Part shown: positions 1 to 11,592 of the stretch, in pieces
How positions within the stretch are numbered: position 1 is the stretch's first letter
Layout: each line of letters opens with the position of its first letter
From: Callipepla californica brunnescens
Lineage: Eukaryota > Chordata > Aves > Galliformes > Odontophoridae
Reading direction: 5' to 3'
Assembly: GCA_023055505.1 (NCBI GenBank)
Contig: JALIRH010000007.1
Coordinates: 28,377,720 to 28,441,719, forward strand
Length of the DNA stretch: 64,000 nucleotides
The notes under the pieces: generated by a model
Databases searched by the model: none
The model's input: the letters and a program-made list of their open reading frames with translations, nothing else
Told to the model about the DNA's origin: nothing
Made by a program: the position numbers and the translations under genes

Positions 1-779
1 TGTGGCTTCTGGGCCTTTTGGGGGCAATCTTATTGTGCTGGGATACAGTGGTGGAAAGGCTCCAATAAACATAAAAGCTTTATTAAGCTGTATTAACTTA
101 GATTTCCTCATCACCTTCCTCATCACCTTAAAAGTTGTTTCCACTTTGCTGGGTGCTGGTGCATTAACAATGGTTTTGCCATTGCTGTACTTTGAGAGTT
201 GCAATCTTGAAATAGAGCATTTTCTTGACGGAGTAATTTGTTTAGAACATGCAGAAAAAAACATCAGCTTGCATGAAGCTGGGCCTCAACCATTCTTTAC
301 TTTGAGCAAAAACAGTTTAGCTTAGGGGAGAAATCCTGCAGTCAAGAAATAGAAAACAAGAGTGTGTGATATCCAGTTTTGAAGGTAAGGCCCTGTGCAT
401 CTCATACTAATACAAAATGTTTATTGGTGCGGGAGGGTTCTGCTCAGGCTTTAGGACTCAGACATGTTTCAAAAATATTTTGCCTTTATCATCTCCTGCC
501 TGTCCTATTCTTGTCCCATGGGATGGGGTAGCTAAGCAGTGGCTGAAGGCTGGGGAAGAGGTATCCAGCTGTCCACCCTGCCAGAAACCCTGGGACTGCA
601 GCCCATCACCTTTCAAGGGTTCTCCCTGCAGTCTGCACTGGACAGAAGCTTTAGCCTGCTCCACATGATCCCGTTTTTGCCTCTTCCTGTCTTCCCAATT
701 CTTCTACGCTGTTCCCTGAGCACAAGGGTAAGCCCATGTGGGATCCTACTGCCTCCATGCTGTTCAAATCTTGGTTAAC
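1..779. other. Unique non-coding sequence, nothing recognised
   Basis: I see no gene, repeat family or splice-bounded exon in this stretch. Open frames on both strands are short and show no family similarity I recognise. It is probably intergenic DNA of the gene desert. Confidence 0.5.
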
Positions 780-1265
780 TACAGTTGAAATCATGGCTCT
801 TCCTTTTCATTAATCCACTTCTTCCAAATGGAGGCACAGGCTGTGTTTAATTCCTCCAGGATGTTGGCCATTGCCATGTTGATGTGTCTGATGGCTTCCA
901 CAGTGACCTTCTTTTGTTATTAACAGGGGTCACCAAGGGTACCTTCAGCCAAGAGAAGACCCATCTGTATCTGCTCAGAAGCCAGACCATAGGTTGCACG
1001 AGCTGATGGTGAGTGCTGGGGTGGGATTCCAGCCATGTATCTGCTCTGTGCCTCTTCCTCACTGCCAGCAGGAAGGGGTAGCTGGCATCCCATCACCACT
1101 GGGACCAGAATAGTTAGTGAGGAAATGTGGCAACCAGCACATTGTTTCTCCGTCATTGAGTGCCCAGCTGGGATTGCTCATGTTTGGCAACTCTGCCTTT
1201 CTAAAATCCAAGCTTGCCTCATGGACATGAATTTTCATGACAAGCCTCACAGAGATATACAGCAT
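780..1265 (-). pseudogene. Possible decayed coding segment, family unknown
   Basis: On the minus strand, consecutive open stretches in different frames follow one another: about 1265-1059, then 1156-920, then a short stretch of about 40 codons near 905-790 that ends in a stop. Parts read like ordinary globular protein, for example RATYGLASEQIQMGLLLAEG and the helical-looking VEAIRHINMAMANILEELN. The frame changes would mean at least two frameshifts, as in a processed or decayed gene copy. I cannot name a parent gene, there are no convincing splice sites, and chance cannot be excluded. The call is an inference only. Confidence 0.2.
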
Positions 1266-1305
1266 AATAACCCGATTTCACTGCTGATGTATATTTCATG
1301 TTAGA

Positions 1306-4300
1306 GTTGTTGCACCTCGAGTTTCCACACAAAACCAGTGAACTTTGTTCTCATGGTTACTGAGGCGTCTTTTGAATCGCTCAATAAAGTGTATTAGAGT
1401 GGTGCCCACTAGAAATACACTCAAACTTTAGGAGACCAGGCCCCCATCATCCTCTGTTTTCACTGGCTTCTTCATTCTCCTCAGGAAAAACAATTTCTTC
1501 AGAGCTGGCTCAGAGGATCTCTTGCAGAGAATGAATTCAATAAAAATTCACTGCAGACGTTTCTGACTTTGAGACATACAAAATAAAACAAAGCTTGGCA
1601 GGTTTGGATTTCTTGTGGGATGCATTAATAAACTCTTTTGTCTTGGAAAATGAGCTCTTCTGAAGAAACGGATTGTTGATGTATATCTTCCTTTTATTAA
1701 AGAAAGAACTATAGAAATTAATGAGAATACTGAGATAAATGGATTACATTTTAATTATTTTTCTTTTCCTGTAGAAAACAGACATTGTTCTGAAAAACAA
1801 AAGCAGTGCTTGTGGATTTTGCTGGATTTCAATGTTAGAAAATGCATTTATTGATGACTCTGGCCTGCCAGATACTATATTGCTTGTGTAAATAATTTTG
1901 TCTCAAAAGCAGATTTTTCTATCATAAACCTAATGACTTTTGACGGATTAAAGATACATATTTTAAATCCTTATCAGGAGAAAGGTCAGTCACACAATGA
2001 TGTGATTTTTCTTGCAGAGATTCCACTTAGTATAATGTCTGATGAAAGAAATTCAGTTTAACCTTTTGAATGACTTCAGGAGCCTTAAGAAATGTCATGG
2101 CACCGTTTCTTTTAGGTGTTGTCATCTTCAGACTCTTTCATGGCCCATCTCAGCTGCCTCATCTCTCTGTAACAGTTGCTCATAGGAGATATGCCTTCAT
2201 ACTTTGTGGGCATTAAAAATAAGACTTCTTGGGAGGTCTTGCTTCAGTTTATGTTCATGTTCTATCCAAACATGCTTATTACTCACTTATGCTTATTCAC
2301 TTCTATGTCTGCCCTGCTGATTATGATGACCATGTGTATTTGACGCAGAGAGAATGCTAAACTCCAAGAAGAACAGAGGTATAAGAAAAGAAATTTCAAG
2401 AAAGCCTTGCTCTTCTCTTGGTAACCGCTCTTGATTGCCTGTGGGTTTTGCTGCTTGCCATTTTAATAGGTCTATGTTCACATTTTGTTCACCGTAACAG
2501 GTTTAAAACAGGTTGTGCCAATGCAGCAAATGTTGCCTGAGGTGGAGTAACTCCACCTCCAGGCTTTGCTAGAAATGGATGTTGTTGCAGCTATTAATCA
2601 AAGAGGCCTGCTTTTTCCTTTTTCCTCTGAGGTTTCTTCACAGGTGTAGTCCTTAGAAGCTGCAATGCTGTTTGTTGAAAGCCTCCAAATTTCTGTGAAA
2701 GTACTTTGCTTATTGATGGTATCAGCAATGCCTTTAATACCTAAATAGATGCACTGCATGGTCCAAAGTCTCTTGACAAAATACAGAGATTTGTGCTAGC
2801 CAAATATTTAACCCTTTAGTAATGGGGCACTAGAATACTAGACAACCTCAATATCCATAACCAATGAAAAGCAGATCATTGCTGTATTCTCTATTCCTCT
2901 GGAGCAGCTCCCTGTGGCTTCAGTGCTGTGAATGCTGCTCAAGTGAGGTCTGTCATTGCACTTCACATGGCTGCATTGCTATTGCAGTGATTTTTAGCCC
3001 ATGGTCATATAGTGCTGGGGGATTGTGGACTACTTTCAGTGGTATGTGGAAAACCATCAGCAGTTGACTTATGTCAGCCTGGGGGAGTAAACACCAGTGA
3101 CTCCTGCCTACACTGCTCGCAGTAGTCCCATGTGCCAGCAGCAGTCACGTATTCCTTGGGGAGCACAGGCAGAAGGAGCACTGCCTGGGTATAGGAAGGC
3201 ACCTTCAGAGTGGGAATACCATGCAAAACTTTTGTAGCTGTTTCTTTCAAAAACGCTAAGCATGGAATTGCTCCTGCAGATGGGAGCAAATGTTACCGCT
3301 GAAAGTATTGCTGTCTTCTCTGCTGAATTTGGCCCAGAGACTTCCAAGAAAATTTTGTCTGCCTACTCCAAGCTACATTTAGCACAAGCCAGTCATTTGT
3401 GACTGTAGCTTATAAATACACTCAACTACTGGCATACACAATGGGAAATATAATGCATCTTATCTGAGGGCCAAGTGTTTGTTATTTATTGCAGTCATTA
3501 TTCATTTCCACTGTAGATCTTAATGGGGTTTTAACGCTTGCTGGGCCATTAGCCCAGCTGAAGGTCCCAGAATTCCTTGGCATACCTATCATCTCTTTCA
3601 TCGAATGCATGGCTCCTGGCTAGTATGAACAAAATGGGGTCATCCCAAAAGGAAATTCATGCTTATTGTTATATTTCACAGTTCGTTATAATGTCGTAGT
3701 TTGTTCTTTGTTGTTGTTGTTGTTGTTTTCTTCATTGATTTTCTTGCAGCCAGATGAGGATCATTAGCTTCTGAAATGAAAAATTTTAATTAAGCTGTTC
3801 TACACTGTGCTTCTAACTCTTCAGATAACATTGCCAAATTAGGAAGGCACAGTCAATTCTGTGTTTGTATTTAATAAATATTTCAGTGCTGCTTGATAAG
3901 GCTGACACCACTACACTAAGGACACTGGAGCCATGTCCCACTGACTCACCACTCTGTCTCTTCCCTTTAGGAGACAGTGTGTGAGACTGAATCATACAAC
4001 TCCAGGTGGGTGTACATGGACTTGAACAAGGAGACTTCTGACATGATGGGCATGTCCCTTATTAACCTGATGGAGAGAAAATTTGAATGCTAATTAATCA
4101 CCCGCATTCACTGACTCCAAAATCAGTCAGTTTCATCTTGACCATGAGAGGAGAATTAGCTCCTCTTTCTTCCCCTCTCCGAAAGTTCAAAAGGTAAAGG
4201 AAATGCCTTTTGCCACGAGAATAATGGGAAACTGCTCAAAATAGAGCTGTATATTTCCCAGTGGTTGGACTGATGTTAGCAGCTTCTGCCTCCTCCACAC

Positions 4301-4593
4301 TTAGCTGAGGATTTGTGAGAGCTCCTCGTCTCTGCTGCTGCTTTATCTGTCAGCAGAACCACATGTGAAATAGGCACAAATACAGACCTGTCTAAAAGAA
4401 GAGCCAAAACAAAAGAGGACTATTTCCATTTTCTGTGGGCTTGCAAATAACTGCCAGAGAAAATGAGAAGTCACAACAGAGCTGGGATAGAGTGGAGGTC
4501 TGAGCTTGAAATGATAAAGAATTGTTGCAGCTATTCCCAAAGACTAATGCCTGGTTGTGCAAAACCCTTTACAGCTGACAGCCGTCCATTCAA
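1306..4593. other. AT-rich unique intergenic sequence
   Basis: No gene or recognised mobile element is visible. The only patterned sequence is a short (TTG)n run near 3708-3728. Open frames are short and in no consistent arrangement. Confidence 0.5.
3708..3728. repeat. (TTG)n short microsatellite
   Basis: About seven TTG units in a row, directly visible. Short simple repeat in non-coding DNA. Confidence 0.8.
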
Positions 4594-5347
4594 ACAGGCC
4601 AAGCCCATGAGAATCCAATGAGATTCAACAAAGCTAAGTGTAACGTGGTGCGCTTGCATTGAAGCAATCCCAGATATGTGTGCAGACCTGGAGAAAAACT
4701 TGTTGAGAGCAGCCCTGTGGAGAAAGACTTGGGAGTTCTGGTGGACAAAAAGCTGGACATGAGCCGGCAGTGTCCGCTTGCAGCCTGGAAGGCCAACTAT
4801 TCTGGGCTGCATCAAAAGAGGGATGACCAGCCAGGCAAGGGAGGGGATTCACTCCCTCAATTCTGCCCTGGAGTACTGTGTCTAGGGCTCACAACACAAG
4901 AAGGATGTGGAACCATCCAGAGGAGGGCCTTAAAGTTGATCAGAGAGCTGGAGCACCTCTTCTGTGAAGAAAGGCTGAGGGACCTGCACTTGTTAAGGCT
5001 AGAGGATGGAGGTCTCCAGGGAGACCTCACTGCAGCATTCCAGAACTTGAAGGAAGTTTGTAAATGGAAGAAGACAGAATTTCTTTATGTGGGCAGATAG
5101 TAATAGGACAATGGGGTACAGTTTTAAACTAAAAGAGGGGAGATTTTGGTTAGATGTTAGACTGAAATTCTTTACTCAGAAGGAAGCGAGTGCAGCTGCC
5201 TAGAAAAGCTGTGGTGCCCCATCCTTGGTGGTGCTCAAGGCCAGGCTGTATGGGGCCCTGAGCAGCCTGAGCTGGTGGGGGGCAGGGAACGGGTGTAACT
5301 GGATGATCTTTAAGGCTGCTTCCAACCTAAGCCATTCTGTTATTCTG
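4594..5347 (+). mobile_element. CR1 LINE, 5'-truncated, 3' end intact
   Basis: A fragment of a CR1 non-LTR retrotransposon in + orientation. It runs from the last part of ORF2, downstream of the reverse-transcriptase core, to the 3' end. The frame at 4678-5100 keeps decayed CR1 ORF2 C-terminal motifs such as VEKDLGVLVDKKLDMS and EERLRDLHLLRLE. The 3' end shows the typical tract ending ggatgatctttaaggctg, then ttccaacc and a final ATTCTGTTATTCTG. Truncation at the 5' end is the normal outcome of target-primed reverse transcription. It is a non-functional relic, not a host gene. Confidence 0.93.
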
Positions 5348-5629
5348 ACCTGTTAGCACCTTTACCTCATTTTGCACTGTAATAGAGGGCTAGATGGGAA
5401 TGATAGGATCCAGGCCTTTACTTCCAACCCTAATGAACATTGAAAGCTTATTAGATTCAGGGGTTTCAAATGACTCGGAACTGGATCATAGCCAAAACCC
5501 AAATGGGACCAGATAGCAATGCACACAAACCTGAAAGCAGCAATGAAAGGCCAAAGCGTTTTCAGTCTGAAGAGCACAAATGACTGCCATCTCTTACTTG
5601 TCTACTGGGCCCAGGCCAACCATTCAAGA

Positions 5630-5690
5630 AAGATAAGAGAGTGGTGAGGCACTGGCACAGGCTGCCCAGAGAAGCTGTGGATGAGCATAT
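5630..5690 (+). mobile_element. Short CR1 LINE fragment
   Basis: Contains the CR1 3'-UTR signature gaggcactggcacaggctg followed by cccagagaagctgtgg. Sequence beyond it no longer aligns by eye, so this is a small internal piece of a second CR1 copy about 280 bp downstream of a complete CR1 3' end. Confidence 0.75.
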
Positions 5691-7445
5691 TGATGAGCTC
5701 AGAAAATAGGAAGTCGATACAGCTGCCATCCGCTCAGTGGGAAACCTCCTGCTGCCATCCTTCTAGGTAAAAGGTAAAAGGAGCATCTGCTCTGGTTAAT
5801 AGTGACCTCCTAGCACTGAGCTGAACACCTGATCTACAACCAACTCACTGCTTCATACTTGTGAGAAGAGCTCAATGGTGGTCACAATGAATTTTATACA
5901 ATCTGTCAATACTAGTGCTTCCTGAGTGCTGTCTTTGGGCCATGAAAGGACCTCACAGCAGTCAATGAACTGCAAATAACTATTTTCAGAGGATTTAAGC
6001 CATACCGTACAGAAAATGTCTTAACTGACTATTATCTGTGATCAAATCCAGACTTTTGTAACCATAAACAACCACATCCCTTAATATGTCAAATTCCACC
6101 TTGAAATCAGACAGGTTTCTTTGCCATCTGTTTCAGAATCCAGAACCAGTTTAAATAGAAGAGAAAGTCTCTGGTTGCCCTACACCACCATAACAAGGAT
6201 CATTATGAACCTTCACTTAATTATCTCTCCAATTCTACCCACAGACTGGGCTTGAAGGTATCTTGTCATTGACATTTCCACTCAAAACTTATTTGTGGTA
6301 CTGTAACGAAGGCACAGTTTCTCTGGAGCACTTGCAGTGGTGGAGACCTGATTAAACTCCACTTGAAAGTCAGACTCACAGGTGCTAATCCACAAGCTGC
6401 CATGTACCAGAGATGGAAGCTTGTTTACCCACTCTCTGCAATGTCTCTTGCCCCACCTCACTTAGTGTCTTTATCACCCTGTGTCTAATGTTTTCTCTCC
6501 AGTGAATCATTTATGTAGTTTGCTGTTATCGAAGAGAAGTCTTCATTTTAAATATATTGTCAGAAGAAATTCCTTTGAAAAAAAAAAACTTACTTAGGCA
6601 AACCTTCTAAATGAAAACAAAAATACCTTGAGTCACTCCAGCTCCTCAGGTTTATAAAAAAGAAAGACCTTTTATGTAATCTTGTTTGTCTTTCTGCCTC
6701 TGTAGGGCTATCTATTTATTAATATTTTCTCCAGGGTCAGTTCAATACTTTTTTTATAATGACATTTCCAATGAATTCCTCTGGGTGGGAAATTATTCCA
6801 TAGACTGTGGTGGTCTGCTCTTTCTCTGCATAGAGCAGTTGACAGATATGATGTCTCCTTCCTAGGCAATATCTATTGCATACTTCATCCCTCTTCAGTC
6901 TTTGTCATTTAGCAACTGCCTATATAACATCACTAATCTTCCCACAGGAGTCAGGATGCGCCTCACATAGTCTGGCACAGCCACACCTAAGCCTGGAAGT
7001 AACAAATTTGGCTTGGTTTTGCTGGATTCTGCACTGGTATCACAGGTTTTCTTTGAACTCTCTGACTACTTATCAACGTATTTTTCAGATAGGGAAAGAT
7101 CTCAACTAAAGAATGATTGCATCAAGAGCATTATTCTGCCAGTGCAATTATACATGGTAATTTTATGTGTGAGGAGGTATGAGAGTGAGTAAGCCCATTA
7201 CTGTGAAAGAGAGAAAATATCCTGGCTTCCAATGTAACATCCCTGGCATTAATCTTTATTTGTCTCTAAACCCCGCTGTAGGTTAATGTCCCCTGAGCAT
7301 TGCCACTGCTTGGTCTCTTGGTATTGCTGCTGCTACACAAACTGCTCCTTCTGGTAGGACACTTTTATTATGCATAGCAGAACCTTCCTGCATAATTGCA
7401 CTCTGGCTGTGCCTCTGCTCTTCTTGATTAGCGAGGAACATGGGC
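5691..7445. other. Unique intergenic sequence
   Basis: No gene, RNA or recognised repeat is seen. Short A and T runs are the only low-complexity sequence. Confidence 0.5.
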
Positions 7446-7560
7446 TGGAAAGGACTGTGTAGGTCACCGAATACAGTCCTTCACAGTTCCAGGCAATTGC
7501 GCCCTAGAATTAGAGTACCAAAGGATCCCAGAACAGGAGTTTGTGACTTCCCATACATGT
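7446..7560 (-). mobile_element. Possible old CR1-like LINE 3' end
   Basis: The stretch gggctggaaaggactgtgta followed by ggtcaccgaatacagtcctt resembles the reverse complement of the 3' end of old CR1 (CR1-L-like) copies, where a tract of the type ggaaggacct..ggtcaccgagtccagtcc is seen. Similarity fades after about 100 bp. It is diverged enough that a consensus alignment is needed. Confidence 0.4.
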
Positions 7561-7972
7561 CTCCCAAAGCCCCTTCAGCTCCTTGGTTAAGGGACTTTTA
7601 ACCTCAAACCCACAGAACTGTCAGTGTAACTATAAAAAAGGCAGTGTCTGACCCCATGGCAAAAACAGCTATGCTGGCCCCAAAACACTCACCTTCAGGG
7701 TGAAGTGAAAAAAACAAACCAAACAACAACCAATGTATTAATCCTTCACAAAACACTCAACATCACCAGTGGGTCATTGGAGGTCCTCTGGGACATAGGG
7801 ATTGCTGGTATCAACATACTGCAGACTCTCTGTAGCTCACAAATTGTTTATCTGGTACTTGTGTTGTGGCCTTGCTACTGACTTCAGTGAATAAGGAAGT
7901 CTATCCCAGGGAAAATAAATGGTAACGCTATAAAACCACTATTGCTTGTGGTGTAGATAAAGACAGTGATAT

Positions 7973-7975
<3 letters not shown>

Positions 7976-8007
<32 letters not shown>
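7976..8007. repeat. (TA)n microsatellite
   Basis: A pure alternating AT/TA tract of 32 bp. It is likely length-polymorphic and can extrude as a cruciform, but no function is implied. Confidence 0.97.
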
Positions 8008-8009
<2 letters not shown>

Positions 8010-10127
8010 TTTGACTAGCTGTGGTATGAAAGGCGTATTTATTACAAAACTCAAATGCCTTTAGGAACTTGATGAGCCTTCCCAGTGCAGATGGCTTCAG
8101 GGTGCAGGCATGAAGCTAACATAGGTAAAATTAGATCTCGTCCTTGGAATGAGAGCTTCCCTAAATTTTCAACTTGGCTGTTAAGAATACCAAATCTGGA
8201 GGGTGCTCATTGCTCTGGATGGGCCTGGCTGATTAATTATGAACCATTCACAAAGCCCTATTCCTCTGCATGCTGCCAGTAGGGGTGAAGTTGGGAAGAG
8301 CAGTTCTTTGCTGACAGCTCCTGGCCTTCATCCTCCCTCCCAAAACGATGGCTTCAGTGACTCTGTAAGCCACTTCCTGCTGGTCCCTTGCTTTGGTGAT
8401 ATTCCCCGTGCTTAATGCATATTCCTGTCCTATTTGGGGCTGTTGGGGCAGGGTTTGGTTGGAGACAGTGAGTGGTAAGGTGCCCATGTAAGGTGCCTGG
8501 GGCCCTGCTGCAAGCCATCCTCTGCATCTGCTCAGCTTTCTCCAGCTTCCTCCATCTGTTTTCCTCACCTTGGAACAGAACAGGCCTCAAGCCTTGCCCT
8601 CTCCAACACAGACATTATTCCCAGGTGTTTGTGTTCCTGATCCCAGTGTGCTGGGTGTTTTGAGATCTCACCTCCACTGGAAAAGCAGAACATTACCAAC
8701 CACTGGCAAAACTGTATGTTTGCTTTGCGGTTTGTTTTTACTGCTCTCCTGAAAGCAAATGAAGGCCTTAGGTGTATGTACGTGATTAAACCTTAACTGA
8801 GGCACAGGGCGATGGCTCCCTGCACTTCAGAGCACTCATAGTGAGTTGTTTGTCTTCTGTGGTGTCTTCAGTAAACACAGCACAGTGTCTTTCAGAGATT
8901 TAATGCTTTGTTCTGCAGCAACATCCATTGCCAGTGAAAGCAACCTTTCAGGAAAACCTCTTTGTTAGAGCCTTGCTAACTCCCCGACAATGCCAAGTGA
9001 CTTGTGTCATGGCCTCCTCCTGCACGCCCCAAACCTGACCTGAGCACAGTGGAGTGGTGTCTGGGGAAATGAAGAAAAAATGAGTAACGCTAAATAATCA
9101 CTCTCTCTATTTTCCCTTCCCATCCTCCAGCAAAATGCTCTGACCCTCAGAGGAGGGTCATCCGACTGCATTGCGTTTCTTCTGTCTGCAATTGCTGCTC
9201 CATCCTGTTACAAACCCAGGCAGTAAGAAAAGTGAAAAGACTAGTTTGTAGATTGAGCATTAGTAATCTGGGAGAAGAGGAAACAAAACCTCGGGAAACA
9301 AAGATAACTTATAATGGCAGGAAACTATTTCCTAGCATCTGGTCACCTCAGGAAAGGCAAACCTTCCAAACTAGGAACCATATCCTGAGTTATTTGGGGC
9401 TAGTAATGATGCTTTGTTGTGTGCCCAATCCATGAAGATTAATACAAATATGGATCAGAAACAGTGTATTTATTTACCAGCATTTTTAATGATAATGTTC
9501 ATAACCTTGTATGTTTTGAAGTGTTATTTTATTGGGTTGATTACATTGTTCTAAGTCGGCAATATTCTAAGGTTTAACGCTTGTGCCATCTCTTCACATT
9601 TTTATATCCATAATGAATTTTTGCATACAAATAAAATACTAGTGCTTTGGATTCCAGAAATCTCTGAGGCAAACATTTTATTACACCATGAAATTAATTT
9701 TTATTGTCCTTCTGTTCTTTGAGGCAGAAACACAAAGCAATATGAGACAAAAAATCAACCAAAGTGGCCTTTTCAGCAGCTTTGCAGACAGAATTTCTCT
9801 GTAAATCTCAGAGGTGATATGCTCTTCAGATCGATGAGCAAAACCGAGGGGGTAATGGCACGCTGTATGAACTGAGTCTACTAAAAACCTCTCTGCGATA
9901 CAGGAGTGTTAACTGCTGACTCGCTTGGAATCACGATGGAGTTTCTGCCTCATAGGCTAGCAGGGTGCACACACATCAGTGTCAGCTTTTGCATGGTCAG
10001 AGTGCAAACAGAGCAGATACTGCATACTTTTTTGAACATTGGACTGAGAATCCTGCTGCAACATCTGCTGTAGTCCAGTAGCCTGTCAGCTGTGGCATAA
10101 AGACTGAATTACTGGCTTTAAAAGATC
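8008..10127. other. Unique intergenic sequence
   Basis: No recognised gene or repeat. Frames open for 60-106 codons near 8085-8750 overlap on both strands without splice or family support. Confidence 0.5.
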
Positions 10128-11592
10128 ATCATAGAATGTTATAGGCTGGAGGGGATCTTTATAATTATCTAGTTCCAACTCCCCTGCTACAGGCAGGGAC
10201 ACCTCCCATTAGGTTGCTCAAAGCCCCATCCAGCCTGGCCTTGAATGCCTCCAGGGTGCGGGCATTCACAACCTTGCTGGGCAACCTGTTCCAGTGTCTC
10301 ACCACCCTCACAGTAAAGAATTTCTTCCTAACGTCTAGTCTAAATCTATCCTTTTCCAGTTTAAAACAGTTTCCCCCTTCTCTTGTCACAACATGCCCTT
10401 ATAAAAAGTCCCTCCCTGGCTTTCCTGCAGGCCTCCTTCAGGTACTGGAAGGTTGATATGCAGTGGCCCTGGAGCCTTCTCTTCTCTAGGTCAAAGAACC
10501 CTAGCTCTTTCAACTGTTCTTGTAGGGGAAGTTCTCCAGAAGAGTCTTTGTGACTCTCCTCTGGTCTCAGTCCAACAACTCAGTGTCATTCTTGTCTTGG
10601 GGGCCTCAGAACTGGATGCAATGCTCCAAGGGGTCTCAGGAGAGTACAGAAGAGGGGCAGAATCACCTCCCTTAACCTGCTGGTCATAATTCTCTTGATG
10701 CAACCCAGGATCCAGTCAGCCTTCTGTGCTGTAAAGTGCAAACTCACACTGCTGGCTCATGTTGGTCTTTTATCAACCAACACTATCAAATCTTTCTCCT
10801 TAGGGCTGTTCTCAAGCCATTTTCTGCCCAACCTGTATCTATGTTTGGGATTATCTCAAGTGCAGGATTTGGGCTTGTTAAACATGAGGTTGGTATGGGC
10901 CCACCAATGAGAAAGCCTGTCCAGGTCCTTCTGGATAGCATCCCTTCCATCTTGCATGTTGTGGCAATCCAGTCAATTCCTTATCCAGCAAGGGATCCAT
11001 CCATCAAATCAGTTTTTCTCCAATCAGGATGTCACACGGGACAGTGTCGAACACTTTGCACAAGCCCAGGTGTATGATGTCAGTTGCTGTTCCTTCATCC
11101 ACTGATACTCTGACTCTATCCTAAAAGGCCAACAAGTTTGTCAGGCATGACTTGTCCTTGGGGAAGCCGAGTTGGTTACCACCAATCACCTCATCTTTTT
11201 TTTTTCCCATGTCCTTAGTAGGGCCTTCAGGAGGGTCCGCTCCATCTCTCCAGGCACAGGTGTAAGACTGACTGGACTGTAGTTCTCTTGATCTTTTCTT
11301 CCCTTCTTGAAAATGGGGATTATGTTTCCCCTTTTCCAGACAGTGGGAACTTTACCAGACTGCCACAACCTTTCAAATATGATGGATAGCAGCTTGGCAA
11401 CTTCCTCCACTAGCTCCCTCAGAACCAGTGCGTAGATCTGATCGGATCTCATGGACTTGTGAACCTTCACATTTTTTAGATGGTCTCAAACCTGATCTTC
11501 ACTTATAGCAGGCAGATCTTCCTTCTCCATGTTGTTACCTTTGCTTTCTGCAGCTTGGGTGGTGTGGCTAGAGTCCTTGCCAAGATTGTTGG
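10128..11592 (-). mobile_element. CR1 LINE, longest copy here, antisense, with decayed RT
   Basis: An antisense CR1 retrotransposon of about 1.46 kb. Its 3' end is at the left (tcatagaatgttataggctgg) and its body runs right into ORF2. The minus frame 11470-11186 keeps recognisable reverse-transcriptase sequence: RELVEEVAKLLSIIFERLW, then GNIIPIFKKG and ENYSPVSLTPVPG. Nearer the 3' end, minus-strand remnants of the FDTVP-type palm segment lie around 11060-11040. By eye the element jumps at about 10970 from just after that segment to the ORF2 tail, so the catalytic (Y/F)xDD region seems deleted. Multiple stops and shifts make it inactive. The 5' (right) boundary is approximate. Confidence 0.93.
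11186..11470 (-). pseudogene. CR1 ORF2 reverse-transcriptase fragment
   Basis: A 95-codon open stretch inside the antisense CR1. It corresponds to the start of the CR1 reverse transcriptase, with RELVEEVAKLLSIIFERLW and the fingers motif GNIIPIFKKG followed by ENYSPVSLTPVPG. The catalytic aspartates lie further downstream in the family and are not in this frame. It is a relic of the mobile element with no promoter or intact ORF2, and should not be called as a gene. Confidence 0.9.

Noticed and set aside
4678..5100. 140-codon + frame resembling a protein
   Set aside because: It is the decayed C-terminal part of CR1 ORF2, not a host gene.
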